From: Sphingomonas mollis
GTDB lineage: Bacteria; Pseudomonadota; Alphaproteobacteria; Sphingomonadales; Sphingomonadaceae
Direction of reading: 5' to 3'
Assembly (NCBI RefSeq): GCF_016427505.1
Contig: NZ_JAELXS010000002.1
Span: forward strand, 248,001 to 312,000
DNA length: 64,000 nucleotides
Part shown: positions 18,188 to 27,178 of the stretch, piece after piece
Position numbering within the stretch: position 1 is the stretch's first letter
Layout: every line of letters begins with the position of its first letter
Translations under genes and position numbers: made by a program
Notes under the pieces: model-generated
Told to the model about the DNA's origin: nothing
The model's database searches: none
Seen by the model: only the letters and a program-made list of their open reading frames with translations

Positions 18188-19081
18188 TCAGGACATCGCC
18201 GGCGCTGACGGGACCAGGCCGTCCGGCAGGGGAATGAATTCCTGATCGTCGGCATCGGGCAACTTCATCCGCCCTTCCCGCCAATCGGCGGCAGCTTGCA
18301 CGAGGCGTTCCTGTGACGAGGATACGAAATTCCAGTACAGCAATCGCTCTCCCACGGGATCGCCGCCCAGTACCATGACCGTCGAGAGCCGCAGCGCGCG
18401 GATCGACGATGCCGTTCGATCGACGACGATCATGCGGCCCGCCGCGTGCCGCCGGCCACCGCACTCGACTTCTCCCCGGGCGACATAGACTGCTCGTTCG
18501 GCATGACCGGCGGGGATTTCGGCAGAGCTTCCTTCGGCCATTTCGAGGTGCGCGTAGAACAGGGGCGAGTGGGTTCGCGCCGCCGCCGTCAGGCCGAATG
18601 CAGTGCCGGCGATCAGCTGCCCGACGACGCCGCGATCGTGCCATTGCGGCAGGTCGTCGCCCTCGTGATGGGTGAAGGACGGTGCCGTCTCTTCGTCGCC
18701 CGTGGGCAGCGCCACCCACGCCTGGATGCCGTGAAGATGATCGCCGACGGCCCGTGCCCGCTCGAACCGTTCGCTGTGCGTGATGCCGCGGCCGGCGGTC
18801 ATCCAGTTCACCTCCTGCGGTCGAACGGCCTGAACCGAACCGACACTGTCGCGGTGCATCATCTCGCCGGCGAACAGGTAGGTCACCGTGGACAGGCCGA
18901 TATGGGGATGCGGCCGCACATCGACGCTGCGATCCACGCCGGATGCCAGATCCAGCGGGCCCATGTGATCGAAGAAGATGAACGGTCCGACCATCCGTCG
19001 CCTGGCAAAGGGCAAGACGCGCCCGACCTCGACCCCGCCACCCAGGCTCCGTCGACGCTGTTCGATGACCATCTCGATCAT
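18188..19081 (-). CDS. Pirin family protein
   Basis: A 297-aa bicupin. The N-domain shows the pirin metal-binding set: GPFIFFDHMGP, HPHIGLSTVTYLFAGEMMHRDS and WMTAGRGITHSER. The C-domain (VMVLGGDPVGERLLYWNFVSSS) is the pirin C-terminal half. Bacterial pirins act as quercetin dioxygenase-like enzymes or as redox-sensitive regulators of central metabolism; the exact role cannot be read from sequence. It is convergent with the acetyltransferase gene, 16 bp away. An internal ATG nine bases in (MVIEQ) could be the true start. Confidence 0.93.
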   Translation of the reverse strand: MIEMVIEQRRRSLGGGVEVGRVLPFARRRMVGPFIFFDHMGPLDLASGVDRSVDVRPHPHIGLSTVTYLFAGEMMHRDSVGSVQAVRPQEVNWMTAGRGITHSERFERARAVGDHLHGIQAWVALPTGDEETAPSFTHHEGDDLPQWHDRGVVGQLIAGTAFGLTAAARTHSPLFYAHLEMAEGSSAEIPAGHAERAVYVARGEVECGGRRHAAGRMIVVDRTASSIRALRLSTVMVLGGDPVGERLLYWNFVSSSQERLVQAAADWREGRMKLPDADDQEFIPLPDGLVPSAPAMS

Positions 19082-19142
19082 GATGCTGCTTCCCCTGATG
19101 GTTATCGCGACCGACGCCCGGGCCCATGCTTATGCCGGCGGA

Positions 19143-19394
19143 TCAGTCCGGTCCAACGCGCAATCGCGAGGCCAGGGCGATGCCTGCCACGAGTTGCAGC
19201 ACGCCGTACATTCGCCGACGGCCGGGCTTGCCGCCGAATGGTCGTACCAGCATGTCGGCGGCGGCGAGGTTCGACCGCCAGAGCGCCACATGCCGTTCGG
19301 GTTGGAGAATGCCGAGAATGCCGTCGCCGATCATGAAGATCGCGGCCATTTCGGCCGTGCGTTCGATCGCGATTGTCCGGTCGGCCTGTTTCAT
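19143..19394 (-). CDS. Conserved small membrane-associated hypothetical protein
   Basis: An 83-aa protein from ATG 19394 with an ideal AAGGAG site 7 nt upstream. Sequence features: MKQADRTIAIERTAEMAAIFMIGDGILGILQPERHVALWR, then a basic stretch GGKPGRRR and a final hydrophobic segment MYGVLQLVAGIALASRL. It resembles a two-helix membrane hairpin with the loop rich in Arg. No family is recognised. The longer frame from 19679 is not used because it overlaps the start region of the divergent Dabb gene and lacks a ribosome-binding site. Confidence 0.7.
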   Translation of the reverse strand: MKQADRTIAIERTAEMAAIFMIGDGILGILQPERHVALWRSNLAAADMLVRPFGGKPGRRRMYGVLQLVAGIALASRLRVGPD

Positions 19395-19581
19395 GAAATG
19401 CTCCTTGAGCAGTAGTGAACGCGGCGGGACGTGTTCGGTCTCCTCGTGCCCTTGCCTACGAACCGGAGCCGCAGGGTCACATCCGGCTGGAAAGACCACC
19501 TGCCGCGTGTCACGATCGATAGTGAGCGAAGGTAGCGGCCCGACATTCCCGGAGGGTTGCCCGTCAAAGGGAAGGTACGGA

Positions 19582-19986
19582 ATGGTTCTGAATCGTCGAG
19601 GCTGGATCGCGACTGTCGCTGCGCTGGGCTCCGCCATTATCGCCGGCCGGGCAAAGGCGGCGGGTCGCGGTGGTCGCAAGCAGATGGTCCACCATGTCTT
19701 CTTCTGGATGAAGACGCCCGGCCGTCAGGCTGACGTGGACAAGCTCATCGCCGGACTGGAAACGCTGCGCGGCATCCCGGAAATCCGCGAGTTGCGGATC
19801 GGCGTCCCGGCGAACACGGAGAACCGGTCGGTGGTGGACGGCAGTTATGGTGTTTCCGAACTGATGGTGTTCGATACGGTCGAGGACCAGCGCCGCTATC
19901 AGGACCATCCCATCCACAAGCGGTTCGTGGAAACCTGTAGCGGGCTTTGGGAGCGTGTCGTCGTCTATGACAGCATCGATGTCTGA
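19582..19986 (+). CDS. Dabb (stress-responsive A/B barrel) domain protein with export signal
   Basis: A 134-aa protein. Residues 1-28 (MVLNRRGWIATVAALGSAIIAGRAKAAG) resemble a Tat-like signal with paired Arg. The rest is a Dabb ferredoxin-like dimer domain: QMVHHVFFWMKTPGRQADVDKLIAGLETLRGIPEIRELRIGVPA... and YQDHPIHKRFVETCSGLWERVVVYDSI, where the HPIHKRF motif is the Dabb signature. Bacterial Dabb proteins are poorly characterised; some are olivetolic-acid-cyclase-like. The last 22 bases overlap the 3' end of psd on the other strand. Confidence 0.85.
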   Translation: MVLNRRGWIATVAALGSAIIAGRAKAAGRGGRKQMVHHVFFWMKTPGRQADVDKLIAGLETLRGIPEIRELRIGVPANTENRSVVDGSYGVSELMVFDTVEDQRRYQDHPIHKRFVETCSGLWERVVVYDSIDV

Positions 19987-20855
19987 TCGGTCCTGACGCA
20001 GGCTCGGCCCGGACTGTTGCCCATCGCTTCACCCAGCCGCACGGGGCGGTCGGGCGACCAGCCGTCGTCGAACTCGATGGCATCCTGCCTGAACAGCATC
20101 ACGATGGTGGAGCCCAGCAGAAAGCGACCCATCTCCTCGCCCTTCGCCAACACGATGTCCTGATCGGCATAGGTCCATTCGGCCACCCTGCCCGTGCGTG
20201 TCGGGTTGACCACGCCGTGCCAGACGGTGGCGATGCTGCCGACGATGGTCGCGCCGACCAGCACCATGACGAAGGTGCCGTGGACCGGGGATTCGAACAC
20301 GCACACGACACGCTCGTTGCGCGCGAACAGGTTCGGCACGCCGCGCGCCGTCACCGGGTTTACCGAGAACAGCGCGCCCGGCACATAGATCATCCGCGAC
20401 AGTTTGCCGTCGCACGGCATGTGCAGCCGGTGATAATCCTTCGGCGACAGATAGAGGTTGGCAAAGCTGCCATGGGCGAACCCGGCCGCGAGCATGGCGT
20501 CGCCGCCGATCAGCGCCGTGGCCGTAAAGCGATGGCCCTTCGCCTGAATGATATGGCCATCGTCGATCGCGCCGAATTGACTGATCGCGCCGTCCACCGG
20601 GCAGATGAAATCCGCATCGGCAAGCGGACGCGCCCCGGCCTTCAGCGGGCGGGTGAAGAACTCGTTGAAGCTCCTGTAGCTGGCGATATCGGGGTCGGCG
20701 GCTTCGCTCATGTCGACGCCGTACTGGCGGACGAACCAGCGGATCAGGCGCGGCGTCGCCCATCCGGATTGCGCGCCGGCGATCATGCCCGCGAAGGTCG
20801 TCAGGCGCTGCTTCGGCAACAGATGTTGCAGCAGGACCTTGAGGCGATCGGACAT
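19965..20855 (-). CDS. psd: Phosphatidylserine decarboxylase proenzyme
   Basis: A 296-aa membrane-bound enzyme making phosphatidylethanolamine from phosphatidylserine. Recognised by YGVDMSEAADPDIASYRSFNEFFTRPLKAGARPL, by the catalytic His segment GSFANLYLSPKDYHRLHMPCDG and by the self-cleavage motif GRFLLGSTIVMLF, where the Ser of LGST becomes the pyruvoyl group and splits the chain into beta (about 260 aa) and alpha subunits. Start ATG 20855 is preferred over the TTG at 20867. The long C-terminal tail after the LGST domain is slightly extended (SPGRACVRTDQTSMLS). Confidence 0.96.
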   Translation of the reverse strand: MSDRLKVLLQHLLPKQRLTTFAGMIAGAQSGWATPRLIRWFVRQYGVDMSEAADPDIASYRSFNEFFTRPLKAGARPLADADFICPVDGAISQFGAIDDGHIIQAKGHRFTATALIGGDAMLAAGFAHGSFANLYLSPKDYHRLHMPCDGKLSRMIYVPGALFSVNPVTARGVPNLFARNERVVCVFESPVHGTFVMVLVGATIVGSIATVWHGVVNPTRTGRVAEWTYADQDIVLAKGEEMGRFLLGSTIVMLFRQDAIEFDDGWSPDRPVRLGEAMGNSPGRACVRTDQTSMLS

Positions 20856-21058
20856 GACGGGGTTCAAGCGTCAGACGCCAAGACATCAGCCGCATCGCAA
20901 ACGGCAAATCCATAACTGACGCATATTCTCATCAGTGAAGGCTATGCGCAGCCGACCGGAAGTCCAAGCGAATCCGGTTTCCAACAATCTGAAATCTGTT
21001 TCTCGTGACCCGGCTGGAGGAGTGGCGCGTCGCCACGGCCTTGCATATAGCTGCGCAC

Positions 21059-21655
21059 ATGATCTCCTTTTCGAATGCTTCGCACCGTGCCGTCCTTGCC
21101 GTGATGCTGCCCCTGCTGGCCGCACCGTTGCCGGCAAGCGGTGCAACGGCCCGCAAGCAAAAGCCGCGTGCCGTTGCCTCCGCGCCGGCGAAGGCGAACA
21201 ATGCCATTATCGCCTTGCCGCTGAACCCCGTGGTGCCATCGGGGCAGCGGCTATGTTCGGCGAAGACCCCGTCCGGGCTGGGATATACGATGCTTCGTCC
21301 CGGCACGGGCGCCATGCCCGGCCAGAGCGACGTCGTGCTGGTGAATTACGTCGGGTATCTGGCGGCGACCGGCGCGGTGTTCGATCAGGGTATGCGGTCG
21401 CCCCTGCCCGTCAACGGCGTGATCCCCGGATTTTCGCAAGGGCTGCAGATGATGGCGAGGTCCGGCATCGCGCGGCTCTGCATTCCCGCGGCAATGGGGT
21501 ATGGCACGCGCAACTCAGGGCCGATCCCCGCCAACTCCGATCTGGTGTTTCAGGTCGAAGTGGTGGATTTCAAGACCGCCGCCGAAGTGGCGAGCATGAA
21601 CGGCGCCCAGGCGGACGGGGCGACAGCGCCGAAGGATGCCACCCCGCAGCCATAA
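21059..21655 (+). CDS. FKBP-type peptidyl-prolyl isomerase, periplasmic
   Basis: A 198-aa protein from ATG 21059, chosen because it places a signal peptide (MISFSNASHRAVLAVMLPLLAAPLPASGATA) at the N-terminus; a GTG at 21005 in the same frame would hide it. The FKBP fold spans about residues 80-180: GQSDVVLVNYVGYLAATGAVFDQGMRSPLPVNGVIPGFSQGLQMMARSGIARLCIPAAMGYGTR and PANSDLVFQVEVVDF, with the usual GVIPGF and YG motifs. It assists folding of exported proteins. A disordered Asn/Ala/Pro tail follows. Confidence 0.9.
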   Translation: MISFSNASHRAVLAVMLPLLAAPLPASGATARKQKPRAVASAPAKANNAIIALPLNPVVPSGQRLCSAKTPSGLGYTMLRPGTGAMPGQSDVVLVNYVGYLAATGAVFDQGMRSPLPVNGVIPGFSQGLQMMARSGIARLCIPAAMGYGTRNSGPIPANSDLVFQVEVVDFKTAAEVASMNGAQADGATAPKDATPQP

Positions 21656-21691
21656 CCGGATTGCCGCAGCGCCTTGCTACATCCGGTGCTG

Positions 21692-21877
21692 TTATCCGCT
21701 CGCCGCACCGTCGTCAGTTGCATTCGCATCCGGCGCTTCTTGCGCAGCCATCTTCTTTTCCGCCTTGGCCTGCGCCTTCTTCGCGGATTCGGCGGCCTTG
21801 GTCTTCTCGCGCTCGCGGCGCTCGAAATCGTAATTTGGTTTGCGTGGTATGTCAGTCACTCCGTAAAACGAGGGCAT
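21692..21877 (-). CDS. Small highly charged hypothetical protein
   Basis: A 61-aa protein from ATG 21877: MPSFYGVTDIPRKPNYDFERREREKTKAAES then a Lys/Ala-rich helix (AKKAQAKAEKK) and an acidic, disordered end. The compact RKPNYDFERREREK core followed by a charged helix recurs in sphingomonads as I recall it, but no function is known. It is 61 bp past the end of a TonB-receptor gene on the same strand, so co-transcription is possible. Confidence 0.6.
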   Translation of the reverse strand: MPSFYGVTDIPRKPNYDFERREREKTKAAESAKKAQAKAEKKMAAQEAPDANATDDGAASG

Positions 21878-21938
21878 GGGGACGAAAGATCGCCCCCATG
21901 CCATATCGCCGATCCCGCGCAAACCGGACGCCGGCCGA

Positions 21939-24854
21939 TCAACGCTCCCCGTATCGCAGTTTGGCACCGAGATAAATGAAGCGACCGACGGGTGAGATCG
22001 GGACGTTGGTCTCGAACCCGATATCCGGCTTCTGATCGGCCAGATTGTTGACGCCGCCGTAAAAGGCGAAGCGATCGTTTACCTCGATCTGGGCCTGCAC
22101 ATCGTGCTGCCATAGCTGCTTGTACCGGAAATAGCGGGGATCGACGAGGCTGGGGTTCGCGGCGGTGTCGATGCGGCTGAACCGGCGCACGCCGTCCTGC
22201 CAGCGCAGATTGTAGCTGAGCGTCAGCGGCCCCGTGGTCCAGGTCGGCGATACGGTGAAGTTGTATTTCGGCCGGAATATCTGGTCGACATTGTTCTCCA
22301 CCACCGCGCCCGGCGTCGCGATCTGTTCCAGCCTGTCGAGATAGCCACCGACGAAACGCAGATCGAACGTGCCGGCACGCGCCGTCGTGAACCGCCACGC
22401 GATGTTCAGTTCGGCGCCCGCCGTGCGGAACGCGGCGACGTTCTGCGGCTGCACGACATAGCCATTGATGAAGCCGGAGCCGGTGCGACGACTGATCGAG
22501 GCGCAATAGGGATTGTCGAGCGTCGGCTGATCGACGCACAGCGCGGCGATCGCATTGGCATCGGGCGTGTTGATCGCATCGCGCAGGCGGATATCGTACC
22601 AGTCGAGACCGATCGAAAAGCCGGACATGGGTCGAACGACCACACCGGCGGTCCAGGTGCGGGCGACCTCTGCCCGCAGATCGGGATTGCCCTGTTGCGT
22701 GCCGGGAATGAAGATCGTGGCGTCCGGATTGTTCTGGGCGGTGAAGGTGGCCGGATTGCCGCCGGCGGCGGTGATGAGCGCCTGACAATTGGCACCGCGG
22801 AACGACGTGCCGAGGCTGCGGTTGCCGATATAGCAGGGGTCGGAGAAGAAGTTGCTGGTGCCGGTCTGCGGCCGGAATATCTCGCCGATATTGGGCGCCC
22901 GGACGGAGCGGCCATAGGACCCGCGGAAACTGATCTCGCGGATCGGGGCATAGATGCCGTTGAATTGATAGCTGCGCGTCGAACCGACGGTGGAGTAATC
23001 GGAATAGCGTCCGGCCGCGCCGACCGACAGCAGGTTGGCGAAGGGCAGGTCCTTCAGGATCGGCACGTTGACCTCGCCGAACGCCTCCCAGACATCGAAA
23101 TGGCCGTTCGACGGCGTGGGGATGATGTACTCGTCATATTGATAGAACAGATTGTCGGTCAGCGCCTGGGCGGGGCGGAAGCGGCTGGACTCGCGGCGAT
23201 ATTCGCCACCGACCGCAAACGCGACCGGGCCGCCGGGCAGCGTGAAGAACTGGCCGAAGTCGCCGGTCAACGATGCGTTGGCGACATGCTGGGTCAGGCG
23301 GGCGTCGCTGACCGGATTGCTGAGGAAGTAATCGAACGAGGCGGGGTCAACCGTCCTCCCGCCGAACGTGTTGACCGGCACGCATCCTGCGGTACGCGCC
23401 GCGGCCGAACGGCATACCACCTGCCCCGTCGTCGGATCGCGCACCGCATCCAGCGCGGCGAGGAAGCGGTCGTTGAGACGGTCGTTCAGCTTGGTCGCGC
23501 GGACGTCCGTCTGGCCATAGGTGTAGGACGCATCGTAGCTCAGGTGATCCGACAACCGCCCGGTGACATCGACGACGCCCCGATACGTGCGCCGCCGGTC
23601 CTCCTCGCCGCGACGTGGGATGTCGAAATTGTTGCGGCTGATATCGACCGAGGTCAGGCCGGCGTTGCGCGCCGCCGTCAGGATGCTGGCGGGGATAAAC
23701 GGATTATCGAGCGCGATCGTCGCCGGATAATTGCCGCCGAAACCACTGAAGCTCGTCACCGTGGACTGGACGAACTTGCCCTCCAGACTGATCTTGAACG
23801 CGTCCGATGCGTCGAAATGAGTCAGCGCGTTGACGGCATGGCGGCGGGTGCGCGGGAAGATGTCGCCGACATATCCCGCCACCGGCGTATCGTCGCCACC
23901 GATCGAATAGCCGTCGTTCTGCAGGAAACGACCGGGCGTATAGATCGCGCCATCGCCGCGAAATACCTGATCGCCGATCACGACATAGCCCTGATTCGAA
24001 CCATAGGGGTAACGCAGGTCGCGCACCGGCCCGATCTTGTAACTGCCCGGCCGCGCCGGATCGTAGCCGTCGAGGTTCACGAAATACTGCCGCTGGCCAA
24101 GCGAGAGATAGGAGCGGTCGTCGTTCGCGAGCGGCTGGTCGGCGTTATACTCGTACGCCAGCGTCACATTGGCGCGCCCGTCGGCGAAGTTGCGGCCGGC
24201 GACGAGCGAGGCGAAACGGTTGGCGGCGTCGCCACGGTCGGAAATGCCGAACTGGCTGCGGGCGGCCACCCCGTCGAAATCACGGCGCAGAACGAAATTG
24301 ACCACGCCGGATACGCCATCGGCACCATAGACGGCCGAGGCCGCGCCGGTCAGCACGTCGACGCGTTCGATCAGGTCGGTCGGGATCGCATTGATGTCGA
24401 CTGCGGCGGTGTCCGGCTGGCCGGCGACGTGGCGGCGGCCGTTGACCAGCACCAGCGTGCGGTTCGGCCCCAGCCCGCGCAGGTCGAGCAGGTTCAGCCC
24501 GACCTGACCGAAGCTGCCGTCCGACTGGTTGCGGCCGGCGGTGCGCGTGCTGTCGAGCGAATTGGTCAGCGCCGGCACGCGTTGCAGGAAGCTGGTGACG
24601 TTGGTGCTGCCCGATCGCTGGATATCGGCCGCACCGAACGAGACGATCGGATTGGGCGCTTCGTAATCGGGGCGGACGATCCGCGATCCGGTGATGACGA
24701 TGTCGGTGGCATCGTCGGTCGGTGCCGAAGTATTCGCCGGCGTGGCGGCCGATGCCGGATCGGTCACGGGCGGTGTCGTCTGTGCATGGGATGCGGACGC
24801 GACAAATAGTGCCACGCCGGACCAAAGATGGCGGCGCCTCAGGATGGGCAACAT
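21939..24854 (-). CDS. TonB-dependent outer-membrane receptor
   Basis: A 971-aa receptor with signal sequence (LWSGVALFVASASHAQ), a TonB-box region (DIVITGSRIVRPDYEAPNPIVSFGA) and a plug domain (IQRSGSTNVTSFLQRVPAL, LNLLDLRGLGPNRTLVLVNGRRHVAG, TGAASAVYGADGVSGVVNFVLRRDFDG). A large barrel with many aromatic strand ends finishes in GRFIYLGAKLRYGER. It belongs to the GSRI/RRHV class common for oligosaccharides or plant compounds, distinct from the receptor at 11.4 kb. AAGGGGAG lies 7 nt before ATG 24854. It diverges from the sugar ABC importer operon, so the two may serve the outer and inner steps of one substrate route. Confidence 0.93.
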   Translation of the reverse strand: MLPILRRRHLWSGVALFVASASHAQTTPPVTDPASAATPANTSAPTDDATDIVITGSRIVRPDYEAPNPIVSFGAADIQRSGSTNVTSFLQRVPALTNSLDSTRTAGRNQSDGSFGQVGLNLLDLRGLGPNRTLVLVNGRRHVAGQPDTAAVDINAIPTDLIERVDVLTGAASAVYGADGVSGVVNFVLRRDFDGVAARSQFGISDRGDAANRFASLVAGRNFADGRANVTLAYEYNADQPLANDDRSYLSLGQRQYFVNLDGYDPARPGSYKIGPVRDLRYPYGSNQGYVVIGDQVFRGDGAIYTPGRFLQNDGYSIGGDDTPVAGYVGDIFPRTRRHAVNALTHFDASDAFKISLEGKFVQSTVTSFSGFGGNYPATIALDNPFIPASILTAARNAGLTSVDISRNNFDIPRRGEEDRRRTYRGVVDVTGRLSDHLSYDASYTYGQTDVRATKLNDRLNDRFLAALDAVRDPTTGQVVCRSAAARTAGCVPVNTFGGRTVDPASFDYFLSNPVSDARLTQHVANASLTGDFGQFFTLPGGPVAFAVGGEYRRESSRFRPAQALTDNLFYQYDEYIIPTPSNGHFDVWEAFGEVNVPILKDLPFANLLSVGAAGRYSDYSTVGSTRSYQFNGIYAPIREISFRGSYGRSVRAPNIGEIFRPQTGTSNFFSDPCYIGNRSLGTSFRGANCQALITAAGGNPATFTAQNNPDATIFIPGTQQGNPDLRAEVARTWTAGVVVRPMSGFSIGLDWYDIRLRDAINTPDANAIAALCVDQPTLDNPYCASISRRTGSGFINGYVVQPQNVAAFRTAGAELNIAWRFTTARAGTFDLRFVGGYLDRLEQIATPGAVVENNVDQIFRPKYNFTVSPTWTTGPLTLSYNLRWQDGVRRFSRIDTAANPSLVDPRYFRYKQLWQHDVQAQIEVNDRFAFYGGVNNLADQKPDIGFETNVPISPVGRFIYLGAKLRYGER

Positions 24855-25040
24855 GTTTCTCTCCCCTTGTCGCCGATGCTGTTACATCGGCCGTCATTGC
24901 ACCGGGCATACGCCGATACCCGTGGGGAGAACAACGATCGCCACCGGCGTCGGGCGCATGGCAATTTACATAGCTTAACTTTTGAACAGTTATTTCTTTG
25001 CCGGGTGGCGCGGTCCGGGCGGATGCGGCACGATCCATCC

Positions 25041-26300
25041 ATGGAGGGACAGACGCTGGATTGGACGCGACGATCGGCGTTGGGATTGCTGCCCGCAATT
25101 GCCCTGTCGGCCTGTGCGGGCGCAGCCAGGGATCAACCGCTTCGTTTCTGGGCGATGAGTTACGAGGGCGATTATTCGCCGCTGCTGATGCCGCCCTTCA
25201 CGGCCGCAACAGGTATTCCGGTCGAAGTGCAGTCATTGCCGACGACGGCATCGCACGAGAAGCTGCTGACCGCGCAGGCGGGTGGCGCGATGCCGGACGT
25301 GCTGATGCTGTTCAACGGCTGGATACAGGAATTCGCCACGATCGGCGCGATCGCCCCCGTCCCCACCCCCGCGCTGGTCGCCGACATGTTTCCGGGCGTG
25401 CTGGCGGCGACCCGGATCAAGGGCCGCGATTACGCGGTGCCATGGTCGGTGGCGCCGCAGGTGCAATTCTATCGACGCGATATCCTGCGACAGGCGGGAT
25501 ACGAGACGCCGCCGGGGGACTGGGACGGATGGCGCACCATGGCGCGGGCGATCAAGCGGCGGCGGCCGGATGATTTCGTGTTCATGATGCTGCTCAACTG
25601 GCCCACCGCACTCATCAACATGCTGTCGCAGGCGGGGGCGGTATTGCTGCGCGACCGCGATACGCGTGGCAATTTCCAGACGACCGAGGCGCGGATGACG
25701 TTCGCCTATTACGCGTCGCTGTTTGCCGACGGGTTCGCGCCGCGTGCCCTGTCGACCGAGGTGCAGGACCCGGTCGCCGCCTTCGCGCAAGGGTTCTTCG
25801 CGATCTGGCCGAGCGGACCGCCAACCCTGCTCGACTTCAAACGGCGCGCGAACGAGCTGCCCGTCGATCGCTGGTCGACGGCGCGGATCGCCGGGCCGCA
25901 TGGTCCGGGACGACTGTCCGGCCTCAGCACCAGTCTGTGCGTGTCCACCACCACATCACGACCGGCGGAAGCATGGGCGCTGGTCCGCCACCTGAGTTCG
26001 GCGAGCAGCGAGTTGCGGTATCAGCGCTTGATCGGCAACCTGCCGGCGCGGGCCAGCGCGTGGTCGTCGCCACAACTGGCGGCCCCGGTCCTCGCCCCCT
26101 TCGCGGAGCAGATGCGCGAGCCCGCCTTCTCTCCTCCCGTGATCGAATGGGAACGCATCCAGATCGAGATCCAGTTGGCGGCCGAGCGCGTGGTGCGCGG
26201 ATTGCAGACGATCGATCAGGCGCTTGCCGCGCTTGATACGCGGGTCGACCGGCTGCTCGCCAAACGGCGCGCGCTGGTCGAGGCGGGGAAGCTCGCATGA
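25041..26300 (+). CDS. ABC-type carbohydrate importer, substrate-binding lipoprotein
   Basis: A 419-aa family-1 solute-binding protein. The N-terminus MEGQTLDWTRRSALGLLPAIALSACAG gives a lipobox LSAC and a twin-Arg pair, so a lipoprotein at the inner membrane is expected. The Venus-flytrap body shows the ugpB/malE style (LRFWAMSYEGDYSPLLMPPFTAATGIPVEVQ, AQAGGAMPDVLMLFNGWIQEFA, GRDYAVPWSVAPQVQFYRRDILRQAGYE). ATG 25041 is selected; ATG 25023 is in frame and possible. Its stop overlaps the next gene's ATG. Ligand unknown; the neighbours suggest an oligosaccharide or sugar amine. Confidence 0.9.
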   Translation: MEGQTLDWTRRSALGLLPAIALSACAGAARDQPLRFWAMSYEGDYSPLLMPPFTAATGIPVEVQSLPTTASHEKLLTAQAGGAMPDVLMLFNGWIQEFATIGAIAPVPTPALVADMFPGVLAATRIKGRDYAVPWSVAPQVQFYRRDILRQAGYETPPGDWDGWRTMARAIKRRRPDDFVFMMLLNWPTALINMLSQAGAVLLRDRDTRGNFQTTEARMTFAYYASLFADGFAPRALSTEVQDPVAAFAQGFFAIWPSGPPTLLDFKRRANELPVDRWSTARIAGPHGPGRLSGLSTSLCVSTTTSRPAEAWALVRHLSSASSELRYQRLIGNLPARASAWSSPQLAAPVLAPFAEQMREPAFSPPVIEWERIQIEIQLAAERVVRGLQTIDQALAALDTRVDRLLAKRRALVEAGKLA

Positions 26301-27178
26301 CCCGGCAGGAGCGTACCGCCTGGCTGTTCTCCGCGCCGGTGCTGGCGATCATCGTCCTCGTCTTCATCGTGCCGACCGCGCTGGCGATGGCGTTGTCGGT
26401 CACCGATTATTCGATCTACGCATTGGCCGACTGGTCCAATCTGCGCTTCGTCGGGCTGGGCAATTTCGCCGACCTGTTGTCGACGCCGCTGTTCTGGCGG
26501 GCACTGGGCAACACCGCGCTGTTCGCGGTGCTGGGCGTGCCGATGGCGATCGGCACATCGCTCGCCGTCGCGCTGTTGCTGAACGACGTCACGGTGCACT
26601 GGAAGCCGTTGTGGCGCGTGCTGCTGTTCGCGCCCTATGTCACCAGCGTGGTGGCGACGGCGGTCGTCTGGCGGTTCCTGTTCAACGAGCGGTTCGGGCT
26701 GATAAACCGCGCGCTGAACGCGGTCGGCGTGACGCCCATCGACTGGCTGGGCAACCCCGCCACATCGATCCCGGCGATCCTGATCTTCGTGACGTGGAAG
26801 ATATTCGGATACAACATGATCGTCTTCACCGCCGCGCTGTCGGCGGTGCCGCAGGACCTGATGGAGGCGGCGCGGCTGGACGGTGCCGGCCTGTGGGGAC
26901 GTTTCCGCCACGTGACGCTGCCGGCGATCGGGCCGACCTTGCTGCTGGCGGCGGTGATGAGCGTCGCCGGCTTCCTCCAGATCTTCGCCGAACCCTATGT
27001 CATGACGCTGGGCGGCCCCGCGCAAAGCACGACGACGGTGCTGTATTTCATGTTCGACGAAGGCTTCAAATGGTGGAACCTGGGTCAGGCAAGCGCGGTG
27101 GCGTTCATTCTGTTCCTGATGATCCTGGCGCTGACCATCGTGCAGACGCGAATCGGGCGACGGTACGAATGGCTGTGA
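26297..27178 (+). CDS. Sugar ABC transporter permease 1 (MalF/UgpA type)
   Basis: A 293-aa inner-membrane protein with six predicted helices (AWLFSAPVLAIIVLVFIVPTALAMAL opens helix 1). The EAA loop that docks on the ATPase is visible as EAARLDGAGLWGRFRHVTLPAIGPT. Translationally coupled to the binding protein (ATGA overlap) and to permease 2 downstream. Confidence 0.94.
   Translation: MTRQERTAWLFSAPVLAIIVLVFIVPTALAMALSVTDYSIYALADWSNLRFVGLGNFADLLSTPLFWRALGNTALFAVLGVPMAIGTSLAVALLLNDVTVHWKPLWRVLLFAPYVTSVVATAVVWRFLFNERFGLINRALNAVGVTPIDWLGNPATSIPAILIFVTWKIFGYNMIVFTAALSAVPQDLMEAARLDGAGLWGRFRHVTLPAIGPTLLLAAVMSVAGFLQIFAEPYVMTLGGPAQSTTTVLYFMFDEGFKWWNLGQASAVAFILFLMILALTIVQTRIGRRYEWL

Noticed and set aside
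22695..24809. A 704-aa plus-strand frame
   Set aside because: Antisense to the TonB receptor at 21939-24854, which has signal, plug and barrel features.
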